From Mesorhabditis belari (Eukaryota > Nematoda > Chromadorea > Rhabditida > Rhabditidae), in assembly GCA_958450365.1 (NCBI GenBank), contig CAUEEP010000925.1:1752001-1816000 (forward strand): a stretch of 64,000 nt of DNA, read 5' to 3'. Under the pieces are notes generated by a model. That model was not told where the DNA came from. It saw only the letters and a program-made list of their open reading frames with translations, and searched no databases. Positions 1-11,089 of this stretch are shown piece after piece. Position 1 is the stretch's first letter; each line of letters starts with the position of its first letter. A program made the position numbers and the translations under genes.

Positions 1-215
1 ATAATCTCGGGAAAAATTGCAAATCAAAATTAGCCAAATTGTTTGTCACGGGAGGGAAATGAGTCAGCATTTGGATTCGATTTGATGGGGGAAACTGGGA
101 ATGGGAAATGCGTAGATGTTTCCCTAGAAACGGCCAAAATGTCAGCAAAAAGTCCCCAAAAAACCAGAATCGAAGAATTGAAGAAATTCTGAAATTTTTC
201 CCGCCAAATGACAGA

Positions 216-653
216 ATGACATCCAGAATTAAGGATGCGATGAAATTTAGGGTGCATTTTAGCAACGACAGCTTTTGTATGGCGTCGAAGTCTAACGCCC
301 GAAAAGTGAATGCAGAGAATTAGCGGAGTTTGTGCAAATTCCGAATGGAAACGACAGAATGACATCCAGAATTGAGAATGCGATGAAATTTGGGACACGT
401 TTTAGCAAGGACAGCTCTAATAGCGGGTGAACTCGAACGCCAAAAACCAACTTCGAAAAATCGCCGTAAACTAGGGTTTTTTTCGTTTCAAAATTCGTTC
501 TGACATCCAGAATTGAGAATGCGATGAGATTTAGGGCAGGTTCTAGAAAAAAACAGCTCTAATAGCGCGTGAACTCCAACGCCAAAAGCCAACTTCGAAA
601 AATCGCCGTAAACTAGAGTTTTTTTTGGTTTCAAAATCCGTTCTGACATCCAG
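216..653 (+). repeat. Tandem array, ~142 bp period, box in + orientation
   Basis: Four boxes of the NTGACATCCAG type start at 216, 359, 500 and 643, giving gaps of 143, 141 and 143 bp. The flanks are partly similar (AATTGAGAATGCGATGA-type text follows the first three), so this is a degenerate tandem repeat. I see no convincing exon in 1-1200. Confidence 0.8.
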
Positions 654-920
654 ATCGACCGTTTCCGATGAGATTTTCAAATTTTAATTAAATTAATTGA
701 AGAAAAATGCAAGGATAAGGCTTAAGCATTAAATTTGTTGTTTTCCATGAATTTTCCTTGAATTTCCTTATCCGGATCATCTAGCTACACCGCTTTTTTC
801 TTGGATTTATCCGAGAATCCATTTTAATTGAAATTTTGAAGACCTTGAAAAAGAAAAAAGGGTTTCTCAGCATTGACGCATTTTAGGGATTTTGACGAAG
901 CTGAAAAATGAGATTTGAAA

Positions 921-1045
921 GGCGTATCCAGCTGGATTACGGTATTCAGTGGATTACGGTATCCAGCTGGATTACGGTATTCATTCAGGCTAGATTGGGT
1001 ATTCAGTCTAGATCAGCTGGATTACGGTATTTAGTCTAGAATCAA
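921..1045. repeat. Short tandem of GGATTACGGTATTCAG-like units
   Basis: The phrase GGATTACGGTATT followed by CAG or TAG occurs four or five times between 921 and 1045, separated by short spacers. No gene is apparent here. Confidence 0.6.
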
Positions 1046-1269
1046 ATTTTGAAGAGCGGATAATTTTTAGATGATGAAAACAGTAGTGTGACTTCCAGAA
1101 GGCAGAAAAATCGAGAAGAAAAGTTTTTTTGATTTTCGGAGAAACGAAAAAAATCGTAGAAAGGATGCCAAGGGTCATCGAGTTGAAAAACAGTAGTCAA
1201 GTAGCCATTCATTGATCCAAGAATCTCTCGTGACTTCCAGAACTCCCAGAACTCAAATCCTTATTTCAG

Positions 1270-1373
1270 CCGAGAGGTCGTGGTGGCCGAGAGGTCGTGG
1301 TCGTGGTGCGGCCAATTCTGCATCGCTCAACATTGACTCGTCAACAGCAGAGTTGCTCCGTCGACTCCACTGA
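1270..1373 (+). CDS. Possible last exon of an upstream + strand gene (RG-rich tail)
   Basis: A good acceptor (TTATTTCAG) precedes 104 nt that read, after two carried-over bases, ERSWWPRGRGRGAANSAS and onward to LLRRLH and a TGA at 1371-1373. The RGRGRG stretch followed by an acidic and leucine-rich end resembles the tail of an RNA-binding protein, but the other + frame is also open, so the frame is not certain. No upstream exon is visible in 1-1269, so the body of the gene would lie left of the window. A second candidate terminal exon (1570-1602, KRPPRVTVFI then stop) follows another TTTTTCAG. Confidence 0.25.
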
Positions 1374-1858
1374 ACACAAAAATTAGTGAGTTGCCTGCCA
1401 GCTTGGAGATAAATCGCCGTTTTGATGTTTTGTTTTTGAGGAATTTCAAAAAAATTGAGTCCAAGTCTGAGGCGCCGAAGTTGCTGGGAATTTAAATGCA
1501 AATTTCAAGGAAACTATTAAGCACAAATTTTCTAGTGACATCCAGATCGCTCAAAAATCCCTTTTTCAGAAGAGGCCACCTCGTGTGACTGTGTTTATTT
1601 GAGGCCTCCCTGATTTCCCTTCTGCCGAATAGGCCTATATTCAAATTTCTTCACACTCAACTACATAACTTTACGGTTACTCGCCCGCAGCTTCTCAAAG
1701 GACCGAAAAGAATCGAGGTGAGTTCCAGATTGAGCAGATCAACTCTTAGTTTCTATCTCTTAACGAAAAACAAGTCGCAAAACGTCATTAGAACATTCGT
1801 GTACTCAAGAAAACCTAGAATCGCTGTAAGTGGCCATTTTTCGTTTTCAATCAATGTT

Positions 1859-2441
1859 GTGACTTCCAGATTGAGCAGATCAACTCTTAGCTTTTAGCCT
1901 CTATCTAAAAATAAGTAGCAAAACGGCATTAGACCATTCGTGTACTCAAGAAAACCTAGAATCGCTGCATTTTTCGTTTTCAATCGAGGTTGTGACTTCC
2001 AGATTGAGCAGATCAACTCTTAGTTCTTAGCTTTTACTCAAAAACAAGTCGCAAAACCTCATTAGAGCATTCGTGTACTCGAGAAAACCGAGAATCACTC
2101 CAAGTGTCCATTTTTTGTTTTCAATCGATGTTGTGACTTCCAGATCGAACAGATCAACTCTTAGCTTTTAGCCTCTATCTAAAAATAAGTAGCAAAACGT
2201 CATTAGTGCATTCGTGTACTCAAGAAAACCTAGAATCGCTGCAAGTGGCCATTTTTCGTTTTCAATCGATGTTGTGACTTCCAGATCGAACAGATCGCCT
2301 TTTAGCTTTTAGCTTTTCCTCAAAAACAAGTCCCAAAACGTCATTGGCTTGTTTATGTACTCGAAAAAACCAAGCAAACCAACCAACCAGAAAAAAAGCA
2401 AGTGTCCATTTTTCTTTTTCAATGGATATTGTGACTTCCAA
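1859..2441 (+). repeat. Tandem array, 133-157 bp units
   Basis: Units carrying GTGACTTCCAG start at 1859, 1992, 2133, 2274 and a degenerate 2431. Each unit repeats AGCAGATCAACTCTTAG-like and GTGTACTCAAGAAAACC text. Copies at 1535 and 1718 are looser members. There are no exons inside. Confidence 0.8.
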
Positions 2442-2689
2442 CATCGATAGATCAGATGTTTTTTTCAAGCTTTCGCCTCATAAATAAATCACAAAACGTC
2501 ATTTGATCGTTTTGTGTACTCGAGAAAACCTGGATCGCGTGTTTCGAATAGAAATTTTCGAGCTCACGCCAGAAATGGCAAAAAGATATTTACGATTGTA
2601 CCGCAAACTCGCATTTTTTTCGCTTTCTCATGAATTTTATCACGCGGAAACATGGAGGAAAACATGAAAAGGGAAAATAACATCTGAAA

Positions 2690-3206
2690 TTTGTGGGACT
2701 GGTCGAATATTTCGTAAACGCACCTGATCTGGCGCACCAAAATAGAATTTTCTTTAGTTCTGGAACACACTTGAATGTTGTATAAAGTTCTAAGCCCTTT
2801 TCTCTAATGTTTAAATTTTCAGAAATCTAGATTTAGGACTGGACGAATATTTCGTAAACGCACGTGATCTAGCGCACCAAAATAGAATTTTCTTTAGTTC
2901 TGGAACACACTTGAATGTTTTGTAAAGTTCTAAGCCCTTTTCTCTAATGTCTAAAATTTTCAGAAATCTAGACCGCTAGATTTAGGACTGGTTGAATATT
3001 TCGTAAACGCATTTGATCTGGCGCACCAAATTTGACTTTTCTTTAGTTCTGGAACACACTTGAATGTTGTATAAAGTTAAAGCTCATTTCTCTAATGTTT
3101 AAATTTTCAGAAATCTAGACCACTAGATTTAGGACTGGTCAAATATTTCGTAAACGCAAGTGATCTAGCGCACCAAAATCGAATTTTCTTTAGTTCTGGA
3201 GCGCAT
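2690..3206 (-). repeat. Tandem array with CTGGAACACAC boxes
   Basis: Four units share ATATTTCGTAAACGCA and TTTCTTTAGTTCTGGAACAC. The box starts at 2760, 2900, 3049 and 3196 (gaps 140, 149, 147). The box changes to CTGGAGCGCAT in the last unit. The array ends just upstream of the phosphatase gene. Confidence 0.8.
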
Positions 3207-3361
3207 TCAACTGCTTTAGAAAAGCCAAACCATAGTTCGCTGAAATTAAAAATTTTAAGGCCCTGAGCCTGGAAAAAATTAAATTCGCATTTAATGGGAG
3301 AATAATTTTTGCATAATGTTCTGTGACATCCAGATCGGGGAAAAACCTTCAAAAGTTTTGA

Positions 3362-3367
3362 TTTCAG
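3362..3367 (+). promoter_or_regulatory. Probable trans-splice acceptor for the PRL phosphatase mRNA
   Basis: TTTCAG ends one base before the initiator ATG at 3368. An acceptor directly at the start codon with no visible upstream exon is the usual signature of spliced-leader trans-splicing in nematodes. A GTGACATCCAG box lies 35-45 bp upstream (3323-3333). Confidence 0.55.
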
Positions 3368-6288
3368 ATGGGCACCGCGACGAAACGAGCACAAACTGGC
3401 TCGCCCACCTACTTCAAGCCGGCCCCATCCGAGATCAACTACGGGAAGATGCGTTTCCTCATCACCGATCGCCCCTCTGACGCCACGATCAACAATTTCA
3501 TTGAGGTGAGTGCCAAAGGTTGGCCAACGCGGAGTTGTTGTCAAACTCGACTCGACCGGTTCGTGTCGGAGCTGATTTCTTGGCTTTTTTTGGGCCAGAA
3601 TAAGTTTTTCTTGAAAATTTGGGCATTCTGGAACGCACGAAAGGTAGTCTCAGTTTTAGAAAGTTTATGTTTCGACAATTTTAGTTCGGTCAAGCACTGG
3701 TTCGAGTCGAAGCCGATTTCTTGGACCGGTTTTGGCCAAAATTAATTTTTCTTGAAAATTTGGGCATTCTGGAACGCACGAAAGGGTTTAAATCCAGAAA
3801 AAAACGTTGTTTTCAAAAATTCGAAGGTTGAGTTTTATGATTCAAGATCTTGAGAGTTTTTCGGTGAGGAACTGCTCAAAAATTGGCCATTTGCCCAAGG
3901 AACGGGTTTTTGGATGTCACGAAAGTGGCAAAAGGAAAAAAAAGAGGCGAAAATTTGGTTTCTAGCCAACTTGACTTTCGATGACGTCATTAATAATTTT
4001 GATGACGTCATAAGAAATTTCACTGAGAATTTTTTTTTGAAACCAACGCTTTTTTCTAATTCTAAACCCTTTTGTGCGCTCCAGGATGCCCAAATTTTCA
4101 AGAAAAACTTATTTTGGCCAAAACCAGTCCAAGAAATCAGCTCCGACTCGAACCAGTGCTTGACCGAACTAAAATTGTCGAAACATGATCTTTCTAAAAT
4201 TGAGACTACCTTTCGTGCGCTCCAGGATGCTCAAATCTTCAAGAAAAACTTATTTTGACCCAAAAAAAGCCAAGAAATCAGCTCCGACACGAACCGGTCG
4301 AGTCGAGCCTCACAAAAACATTCCATGAACTCCGCATTGACCACCGAACAGCTTGTGATTGCTTTTTTGAACGAAAGAAACGTTTTCCCTGGCACCTGAC
4401 ACTTAATCGAGTTGGGGCAGAGATCGGGGAGAGGGGGAAAGGAGGAGAAGGGCTCATGTGCTTCTCCGATCTTGAGGCAAAAAGTGAATCACCTGTAAAC
4501 GCTTGAAAAACGGGTTCAGTGACGTTCAAAAGTTGTTGTGACATCCAGCTTGAACAAATCAAAAATCAAAAATTCGATAGCTTGTAAAGAAACGGATTTC
4601 AAGCAATGCAAAAATTCGTAGCTCTAGCTAAACTTCAAAAAGTGACAAAAAAGTGAATTCAAGAATTCGAAAATTCGTAGTGACATCCAGATTGGTTGAA
4701 TTTAGTTTTAAAAACTCTAGTTCTGACAAAAATAAAGTTTTTGACGCGTGGTGAATTTCTATAAGATTGATTTGTTCAAATTAGAAGAAAAAGGAAAATT
4801 AACGAATTCAATCTTCCTCGTGACATCCAGATCGCTGAAAAACTCGAATTTCAGGAGCTCGAGAAGCACAAGGCGTGCGCAGTTGTGCGGGTATGCGAGC
4901 CGTCGTACGAGGTGACCCCGTTGAAGACGCATGGCATCGATGTGCTCGACTGGGAGTTTAATGACGGATCCCCGCCACCACCAGAGGTTTGAGAAAGGAT
5001 TTGAGACGGGCAAAGTGGCGAGAAAAGTCGCTCTTCTTTGTGCTCTTGTAAACACACGATTTCTAGTGCATATAAACCTCTGTACTACAGCGTCAAAATT
5101 TCAAATCGATTTTTCTCGGCTCTCATTCAAGATTTCTAAAACAGCCAAAACAAAAGTTCTAAGCTGGAATGCAACTTAGAATTTCCTCGAAAGAAAAACC
5201 CGAGTTTTGAGAATTTTTCGAAAATCCAGTTTAATCACAAAATTTCAACTCGATTTTTCTCGCCTCTCGTTCAAGATTTCAAAAACAGCCAAAACAAAAG
5301 TTCTAAGCTGGAAGGCAACTTAGAATTTAGTCAAAAGAAAAGCTCGAGTTTTGAGATTTTTCCGAAAATCCATTTTGGTTAGGGAATTTCAACTCGATTT
5401 TTCTCGGCTCTCGTTCAAGATTTCAAAAACAGTCAAAACAAAAGTTCTAAGCTGGAAGGCAACTTAGAATTTACTCAAAAGAAAAACTTGAGTTTTGAGA
5501 ATTTTTCAAAAAGTGGGTAAATCCACAATATTTTTCGCTCTTTGCCCTTCGTGAGCTCCAGGATTAACAAATTTATGGAATTTCCAATCAAAAGCTGATT
5601 TTCCATTCCTGTGCGTTCCAGGAAAGCCAAATCTCACGAGAAATTTCGAATCTGATTTTTTAGAACTTTTGAAAAAGCGCCAAACTTGATCTCAAAACAA
5701 AAAAATCCATCAATTTCAATTTTCTTTTGTTTAGGTGATTCAAAAATGGCTAAACCTTGCCAAGCAACTCTTCCGCGATCAGCCTGATGCGTGCATCGCT
5801 GTGCACTGTGTCGCCGGGCTGGGAAGGGCGCCGGTTTTGGTGGCATTGGCGCTGATCGAGGCTGGGATGAAGTACGAGGATGCGGTCGAGTTGATCAGAA
5901 CGTGAGTTTGAAAAGTTTTCAATTTCTAGTTAGCTTAAGTGTGCTCCAGATTTTATGAATTTAAAATTAGAAAAACTTAAAACTTTCATTTTCGAGTCTA
6001 AAATTGAAGCAACTCGTTTCGGCCAAAACCAACTGCGTCCTTTTTGAAGTTTAAAGGTTAAAATTGAGAAATCTAGGCAAGATGAGTTCCAGAACTAGCA
6101 AAAACAACAAAGAATTTGTCTTTCGATCAAACCCAAACGATTTTTCTTGACCAACTCATTTCAGGCAACGCCGCGGCGCGCTCAACCAGAAGCAGTTGAC
6201 CTTCCTCGAGAAATATAAACCGTCCGGCGAGCTGCGAAAGCTCCGATACACCGTCGACGGAAAGCACAAAGCGTGTTGCATTCAGTGA
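3368..6288 (+). CDS. prl-1: PRL-type (PTP4A) prenylated protein tyrosine phosphatase
   Basis: Four exons, 3368-3505, 4855-4986, 5735-5901 and 6165-6288, join in phase into 186 aa. PRL family proteins are small dual-specificity-like phosphatases attached to membranes by a C-terminal prenyl group. Seen here: the CX5R catalytic loop [10 protein letters not shown] (Cys about residue 115, Arg about 121), the general-acid loop DWEFNDG (Asp about 83), a PRL-type VRVCEPSY strand whose Cys could form the regulatory disulfide, and a CAAX box CCIQ at the extreme C-terminus after a basic stretch. Human PRLs are 167-173 aa; the extra length is at the N-terminus. The start is the first ATG after a TTTCAG acceptor. 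Intron 1 (1.35 kb) contains a long inverted repeat, and intron 2 has a 145-bp tandem repeat without the 11-bp box. An AATAAA lies at 6916-6921. The next gene is convergent. Confidence 0.93.
3547..4306. repeat. Long inverted repeat inside PRL intron 1
   Basis: Left arm about 3547-3815 and right arm about 4043-4306 are near-complementary, roughly 265 bp each, with a loop of about 230 bp. For example TCGACTCGACCGGTTCGTGT on the left matches its reverse complement ending at 4306. Each arm holds two 11-bp boxes (3628 and 3769; 4074 and 4215), 141 bp apart in both arms. The transcript could fold into a long hairpin. Confidence 0.8.
5095..5495. repeat. Three-unit tandem repeat in PRL intron 2 (no 11-bp box)
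   Basis: Units contain ACTCGATTTTTCTC then TTCTAAGCTGGAAGGCAACTT; the first landmark falls near 5106, 5251 and 5394, a period of 143-145 bp. The 11-bp box is absent, yet the spacing between flanking boxes at 4820 and 5551 is close to five periods. Confidence 0.75.
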
Positions 6289-7713
6289 ACTCTTAAAATG
6301 CGCAGCACCAAGAACATTCGGCTCGACTCGCTTTCAGGCTTTCATCCGAAATGAAAGCGAGTCAATTTGACCCAAAAAAACTCGCGTTTCCCTCAAATTT
6401 TCTTGGAAATTCGTTAATCCTGGATATCACAGCGTCACGAAATTCAAAAAATTTCGCTTAAATTTCATTTTAAATTTTCTCCAATCACCCAGTCCAGTCT
6501 AAAAGTTGACTTTTTCAAATGCTACCGTATCCCGAAAATTTGAGGTGAATCGTGTGTCGTGGAGTCCAATTCGCCCATTTAGGCTCATCATTTTTCAATT
6601 CTCGCGATTTAATCCCGAAAATTCTTTGTCATCTCGTTTTTTCGTTTTTTTTTTTTGGTTTTTTCTTTTTTTCGCCCAAGTTTCCCTGTGATTTTCGCTA
6701 CTTCACCTTCATCTTTTCACTCTTTTCTGTCTAGTTTACTGTAGTCGTATGCAAATTTGGATTTAAATCGATTTAAATGCAAATCTCTTCTCTTCGACTT
6801 GCTCCTTTTTCTCATATCAAATTCGAACAATGATTTAAATATTTAAAAAATTTGCATTTTACAGAAAAACTTGAAAACGGTGACTTTTTTTATACACTAT
6901 GAGCTCCAGTTTGTCAATAAACAATGAAAATTTTGCATTTTGCGAAAAATCAGCCAAGAAAATCAAGTGAACACGATTCACGACAAATTATCCCATAAAT
7001 AAACTACAGTACTCCTTTTTTATTGCCTCAAGGTCAATCCTGGATGTCACAGTGTAAAACTAGATGCTGAAAAACTTGCTAGCTATAGTCTGAAAAACTA
7101 CCGTACCCAATCCGAGCACTTTTTAGAAAACAGGCCTTGAACGGAAAAGGACTGGGAGTTTTTAAACGGTAAAAATAACGATTTATTAGCAGATATTAGC
7201 AGAATTGGTAAATCTGGATGTCACGTAATTGTTTTCTAATTGATTCAAGTGCTCAATACCCAGTTCGGGCACGTCTTAGAAAACGGAAAAGGACTGGGAG
7301 TTTTTAAACGGTAAGAACAACGTTTTAATAGCGGATATTGACAGAATTGGTAAATCTGGATGTCACAGTGTAAAACTAGATGCTGAAAAACTTGCTAGCT
7401 ATAGTTTGAAAAACTACCGTACCCAATCCGAGCACTTTTTAGAAAACAGGCGTTGAACGGAAAAGGACTGGGGGTTTTTAACCGTAAAAATAACGATTTA
7501 TTAGCAGATAATGACAGAATTGGTAAATCTGGATGTCACGTAATTGTTTTCTAATTGATTCAAGTGCTCAATACCCAGTTCAGACCATTTTTAAAAAACG
7601 GAAAGGGACTGGGAGTTTTTAAACGGTAAAAATAACGATTTATTAGCAGATATTAGCGGAATTGGTAAATCTGGATGTCACGCGATTGTTTCCTAATTGA
7701 TTTCAGTGCCCAA
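6289..7713. other. Convergent intergenic region
   Basis: Between the PRL stop (6288) and the stop of the minus-strand gene (7714). It holds an AATAAA at 6916-6921, T-rich tracts at 6630-6680, and a higher-order repeat: boxes at 7040, 7214, 7356, 7529 and 7671, with alternating gaps of 174/142/173/142 bp, so the true repeating unit is a dimer of about 316 bp. No coding exon seen. Confidence 0.75.
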
Positions 7714-9886
7714 TCAGTGTCCTTCCCAAAAATTGTTCGTGTCATTGAACATATTCGAGTCATCCGGCATCGTGTCGTCATCTAGAAAGCCGATTTTCTT
7801 CATTCAGCTTACGGTGTGACATCCAGGATTTGGGAATTTGAGAAAATTTTGCTTCTTTTTCCACTCACGTGTTCCATTTCCGCTCGAGGTCCCGTTTCCG
7901 CCTCGTGTGTGATTTTTCGGGTGTCTACCCATGATCGTCGCCGATTGGATTCGAGCGGCAAAGTCGGCCAATTGATTTTTCAGCGTTCTTGCCAAGGCGT
8001 CTAAAATTTGGCTCAATATTTTGTGGAATTTTGCTTATCTCAAAGTCAAAATATTCAGTTAAGTGGCTGATTTATAAAATCAAAAATTTTTCACACCAAA
8101 CTCCCAATTTTTTACGCTTAAAAGATGTTGTGACATCCAGAACTGAAACTCCATTATTTAGTTTTTAAAAATTTTTCGATCTCGATGATATTTTAGCGTG
8201 GTCTTGTGGCGGTCTCTCCCTTGAACGAAAATCAATGATCCTTTGGCTCAAAAAACCGTTCCCGACTCTTTTTAAGCCGAAACTAATGACCCTGAATCAC
8301 ATTTGGGGGAAATGAGGAAAAAGGAAAGTGGCAGAGTACAGTGTTGTAGCCGATCAGCGAAGCGACCAAAAAGCTTGCTTTATTTTTTAGATTTGTGAAA
8401 TTGAATCAACTATTTCCCCATTCTGGATGTCACAAGAGAATTTGGTGTTAAAATTTTCGAGAAAGATCTCAGTGAAGAAAAAAAATTGCTCGACTCGACT
8501 TTCAATCGATTTCTCAAGATTTCCTGACGCCAATAGGCTTATTTTTCAATTTTCCGGGCCTTCTGGAGGTCATTTGTATAGGAAATGTTGAAATTTTTGA
8601 ATTTTAACGAAATTTAAGAGAAAAAAGCACTCACAGACTCCTTTCTTGAAGACTTCGGCGTTGACATTGCTCATTTTTGCATGCTCTTTAAGGCCTTGAT
8701 AGATGCAATCGATGAACTGGAAGTCACGAGAGATTTTGGGAAAGGTTAGACCAAGAAATCTCTGTTTTTGATTTTCGTCAAAAAAATTTGCATACGAATT
8801 TTCAAATTAAATGCAAATTTCCGAATTAAATGCATTAAATTTCCATTAAATGCAAATTTCTATTTTAAATGTAAATTTCAGATTTAAATGTAAATTTCAG
8901 ATTTAAATGTAAATTTCCGAATTAAATGTAAATTTGCGAATTAAATGCAAATTCTCTATTAAATGCAAATTTGCGAATTAAATGCAAATTTAGAATTAAA
9001 TGCATTAAATTTCCATTAAGTGCAAATTTTTATTTTAAATGTAAATTTCAGATTTATATGCAAATTTCCCTTTAAATGCAAATTTCCGAATTAAATGCAA
9101 ATTTCCAAATTAAATTCAAATTTTACCCAAATGAGTTTCTGATTCGATTTTCTAGTCCTGTGCCTGCCATAGTTAGCCATTTTAAAAGCCAAACCCAATC
9201 ATTACCTGAATTGACATATTTTTCCCGTAGTCAAGCGAATACTGGAGCTGATCTTTCATTCTTGACGCCGCATTGGCTACATCCCTCAAAAAAAATCGTT
9301 TGTATAACGGTTATTTAACGACTAATTGGCTTTTTTCCCCTCAAATCTCGTAAACGTATCCCTTCTGGTGCACAAAAAGCTTCAATTTCCTTGAAACAAT
9401 GATTCGATGCTTCGAGAAAAGTGAAAAATTCAATGCACTGGATTTCTGACGTTTGCAAGAGTCGAGAGAAAAAAGTACACAGTGCAAACGTCGATCTGGA
9501 ACGCACTGTGCCGTGTATTGTGGATAACCAGCGCCGTAATAGCCCCCACTCGTCGACACTTCATCAGTGTTGCTGTTGACGGAGTAGTCGCTCATGGAGT
9601 AGTCGCTATTTCCAGTCTGAAAACGTTATCTAGATAATAAGCGACTCTGGATGTCATGTAACGCAAAAAAAGTGAAATCGTAGCTTTTTCTGTTAACTGA
9701 ATATCTATTCCTTAAAATAAAGATATTCAGCTAACGAGAAAAATTAACATTTAAAATTCTTGGCATAAAATTAACATTTTAAACCTAACAAAACCAAGTG
9801 TGACATCCAGTTTGCATAAAAAAATAAAGATTTCAACTCACATTGCAACTCACGACCTGCACCGTGGCGCCAACGATAAAGAGAAT
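7714..9886 (-). CDS. Unrecognised protein, at least five exons
   Basis: In transcription order: 9886-9854, 9616-9507, 9284-9206, 8716-8635, 8000-7869 and 7781-7714, joined in phase to a TGA at 7716-7714. The middle reads as a helical segment (ASRMKDQLQYSLDYGKNM, FIDCIYQGLKEHAKMS, LARTLKNQLADFAARIQSA); the front is low complexity (Ser, Tyr, Gly) and the end is acidic (DDTMPDDSNMFNDTNNFWEG). I do not recognise the family. Two of its splice sites fall on the 11-bp box: the donor of the 9616-9507 exon is GTGCGTTCCAG and the acceptor of 8716-8635 is GTGACTTCCAG. The first exon (ILFIVGATVQV) is weak and the true start was not found. Confidence 0.55.
8805..9125. repeat. Array of ATGCAAAT-like octamers in an intron
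   Basis: About fifteen loosely tandem units of roughly 19-21 bp read TAAATGCAAATTTCCGAAT and variants. The core ATGCAAAT equals the POU-domain octamer. It interrupts the 142-bp phase between boxes at 8717 and 9496. A short similar run (TTTTAAATGCAA) recurs at 29565-29600. Confidence 0.75.
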
Positions 9887-10389
9887 CTCGAAAAATTTAA
9901 ACATCTTTGCCTAGTCAGAGAAAACGCGGAAACACTCTACTGCCACCCAGAATCAACGATCCGATTGGAAAAGTTGAGCTTTTATGAGGTTTTCAGCGAT
10001 CAAAACGGTCAGCCCTCCAATTAGCGGTGAGGCTCTCGAAAATGGATGGTTCAAAAAGGGTTCACAAAATGAGTTTTGTACTAGAGGCCTTGATGATGGT
10101 GATGATGGTGATTTGATGAGTGAATCATGCGGGGATTTTCGCTTTTTGCTTACAAAGTTCACGAGGTGGGTGGATGCGGGAGGTGCAGAAGCTCATAAAT
10201 CCATTTTCGAGTTGGAAATCGATCTGATTCATGATTAGTGTTGAAGGAATGATCATTGGGTTGGGTTGGGTTGGGTTGAGAAGCCCATTAGGGGCCATTA
10301 GAAGGGCCCATTAGATTGGGAAGAAAGTTTGCACAGTGATTTCTCAAAAAGCAACCCATCAATTCTTTCCAGATTTCTTGATAGACAAT

Positions 10390-10546
10390 ACCGGCTTTTC
10401 TCTAATAGTAGTGTACCCCGGTGAGCCGAGTTAGTGACTATTTTAGTTTCTAAGCTTTAGCAGAAGCTCAACACTCTAATCTCCCACTAGATCTCATTAT
10501 CAGCTACATTTTCCGACCCCACATCTATAGGCTTTGATAAGGAATA
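10390..10546. mobile_element. MITE fragment (left part only)
   Basis: Starts with CTTTTCTCTAATAGTAGTG and continues through the same internal text as the complete copy at 10795-11008 (GAGCCGAG, CTCAACACTCTAATCTCC, CTACATTTTCCGACC). The right terminal inverted repeat is missing. Confidence 0.6.
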
Positions 10547-10794
10547 GACCCTAGGATCTCTTGGATCTGTCTCCTGGTCTCCTGGTCTCCTGGATCCTCT
10601 AGGGTCCATTGAATCACTCTAGCTAGGCTGATTAGCTTATTGTTAGGTTTTTCGCTTTGCTATCTGGACCATCTGAGCTTTCCGGGTTTTTGAGATTCTT
10701 TAGGATCTTCAGGACCTTTAGGATCTTTAAAATCTTTAGAGCAATTGCAATTGAGGACGATGCAAGAGAGATTTTACGTTGTTAATTGGATATC

Positions 10795-11008
10795 CCGTAT
10801 TTTCTCTAATAGTAGTGCCCCGGGGTCGAGCCGAGCTGAGGCCTATTTTACGGTTTCCAAGCTCTTGCAGAAGCACAACACTCTAATCTCCCGCTAGATC
10901 GCATCGTCGGCTACATTTTCCGACCCAACATCTATAGGTTCTGATAAGCGGTTTTTGAGATTTCAAGGAGTTTAGACGACGCTCAGACTGCTATTAGAGA
11001 AAATACGG
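10795..11008. mobile_element. MITE with 20-bp terminal inverted repeats
   Basis: Left end CCGTATTTTCTCTAATAGTA and right end CTGCTATTAGAGAAAATACG are nearly complementary; the element is 214 bp and non-coding. Related copies are at 10390 and 22701. Family unknown. Confidence 0.7.
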
Positions 11009-11089
11009 TAGCTTAGATAAGTTCGTAGAAAAGATCTAGATTAAATCACAAGCTCTAGATTTCAGGAGGGCAACTTTTCACGGCCTGCA

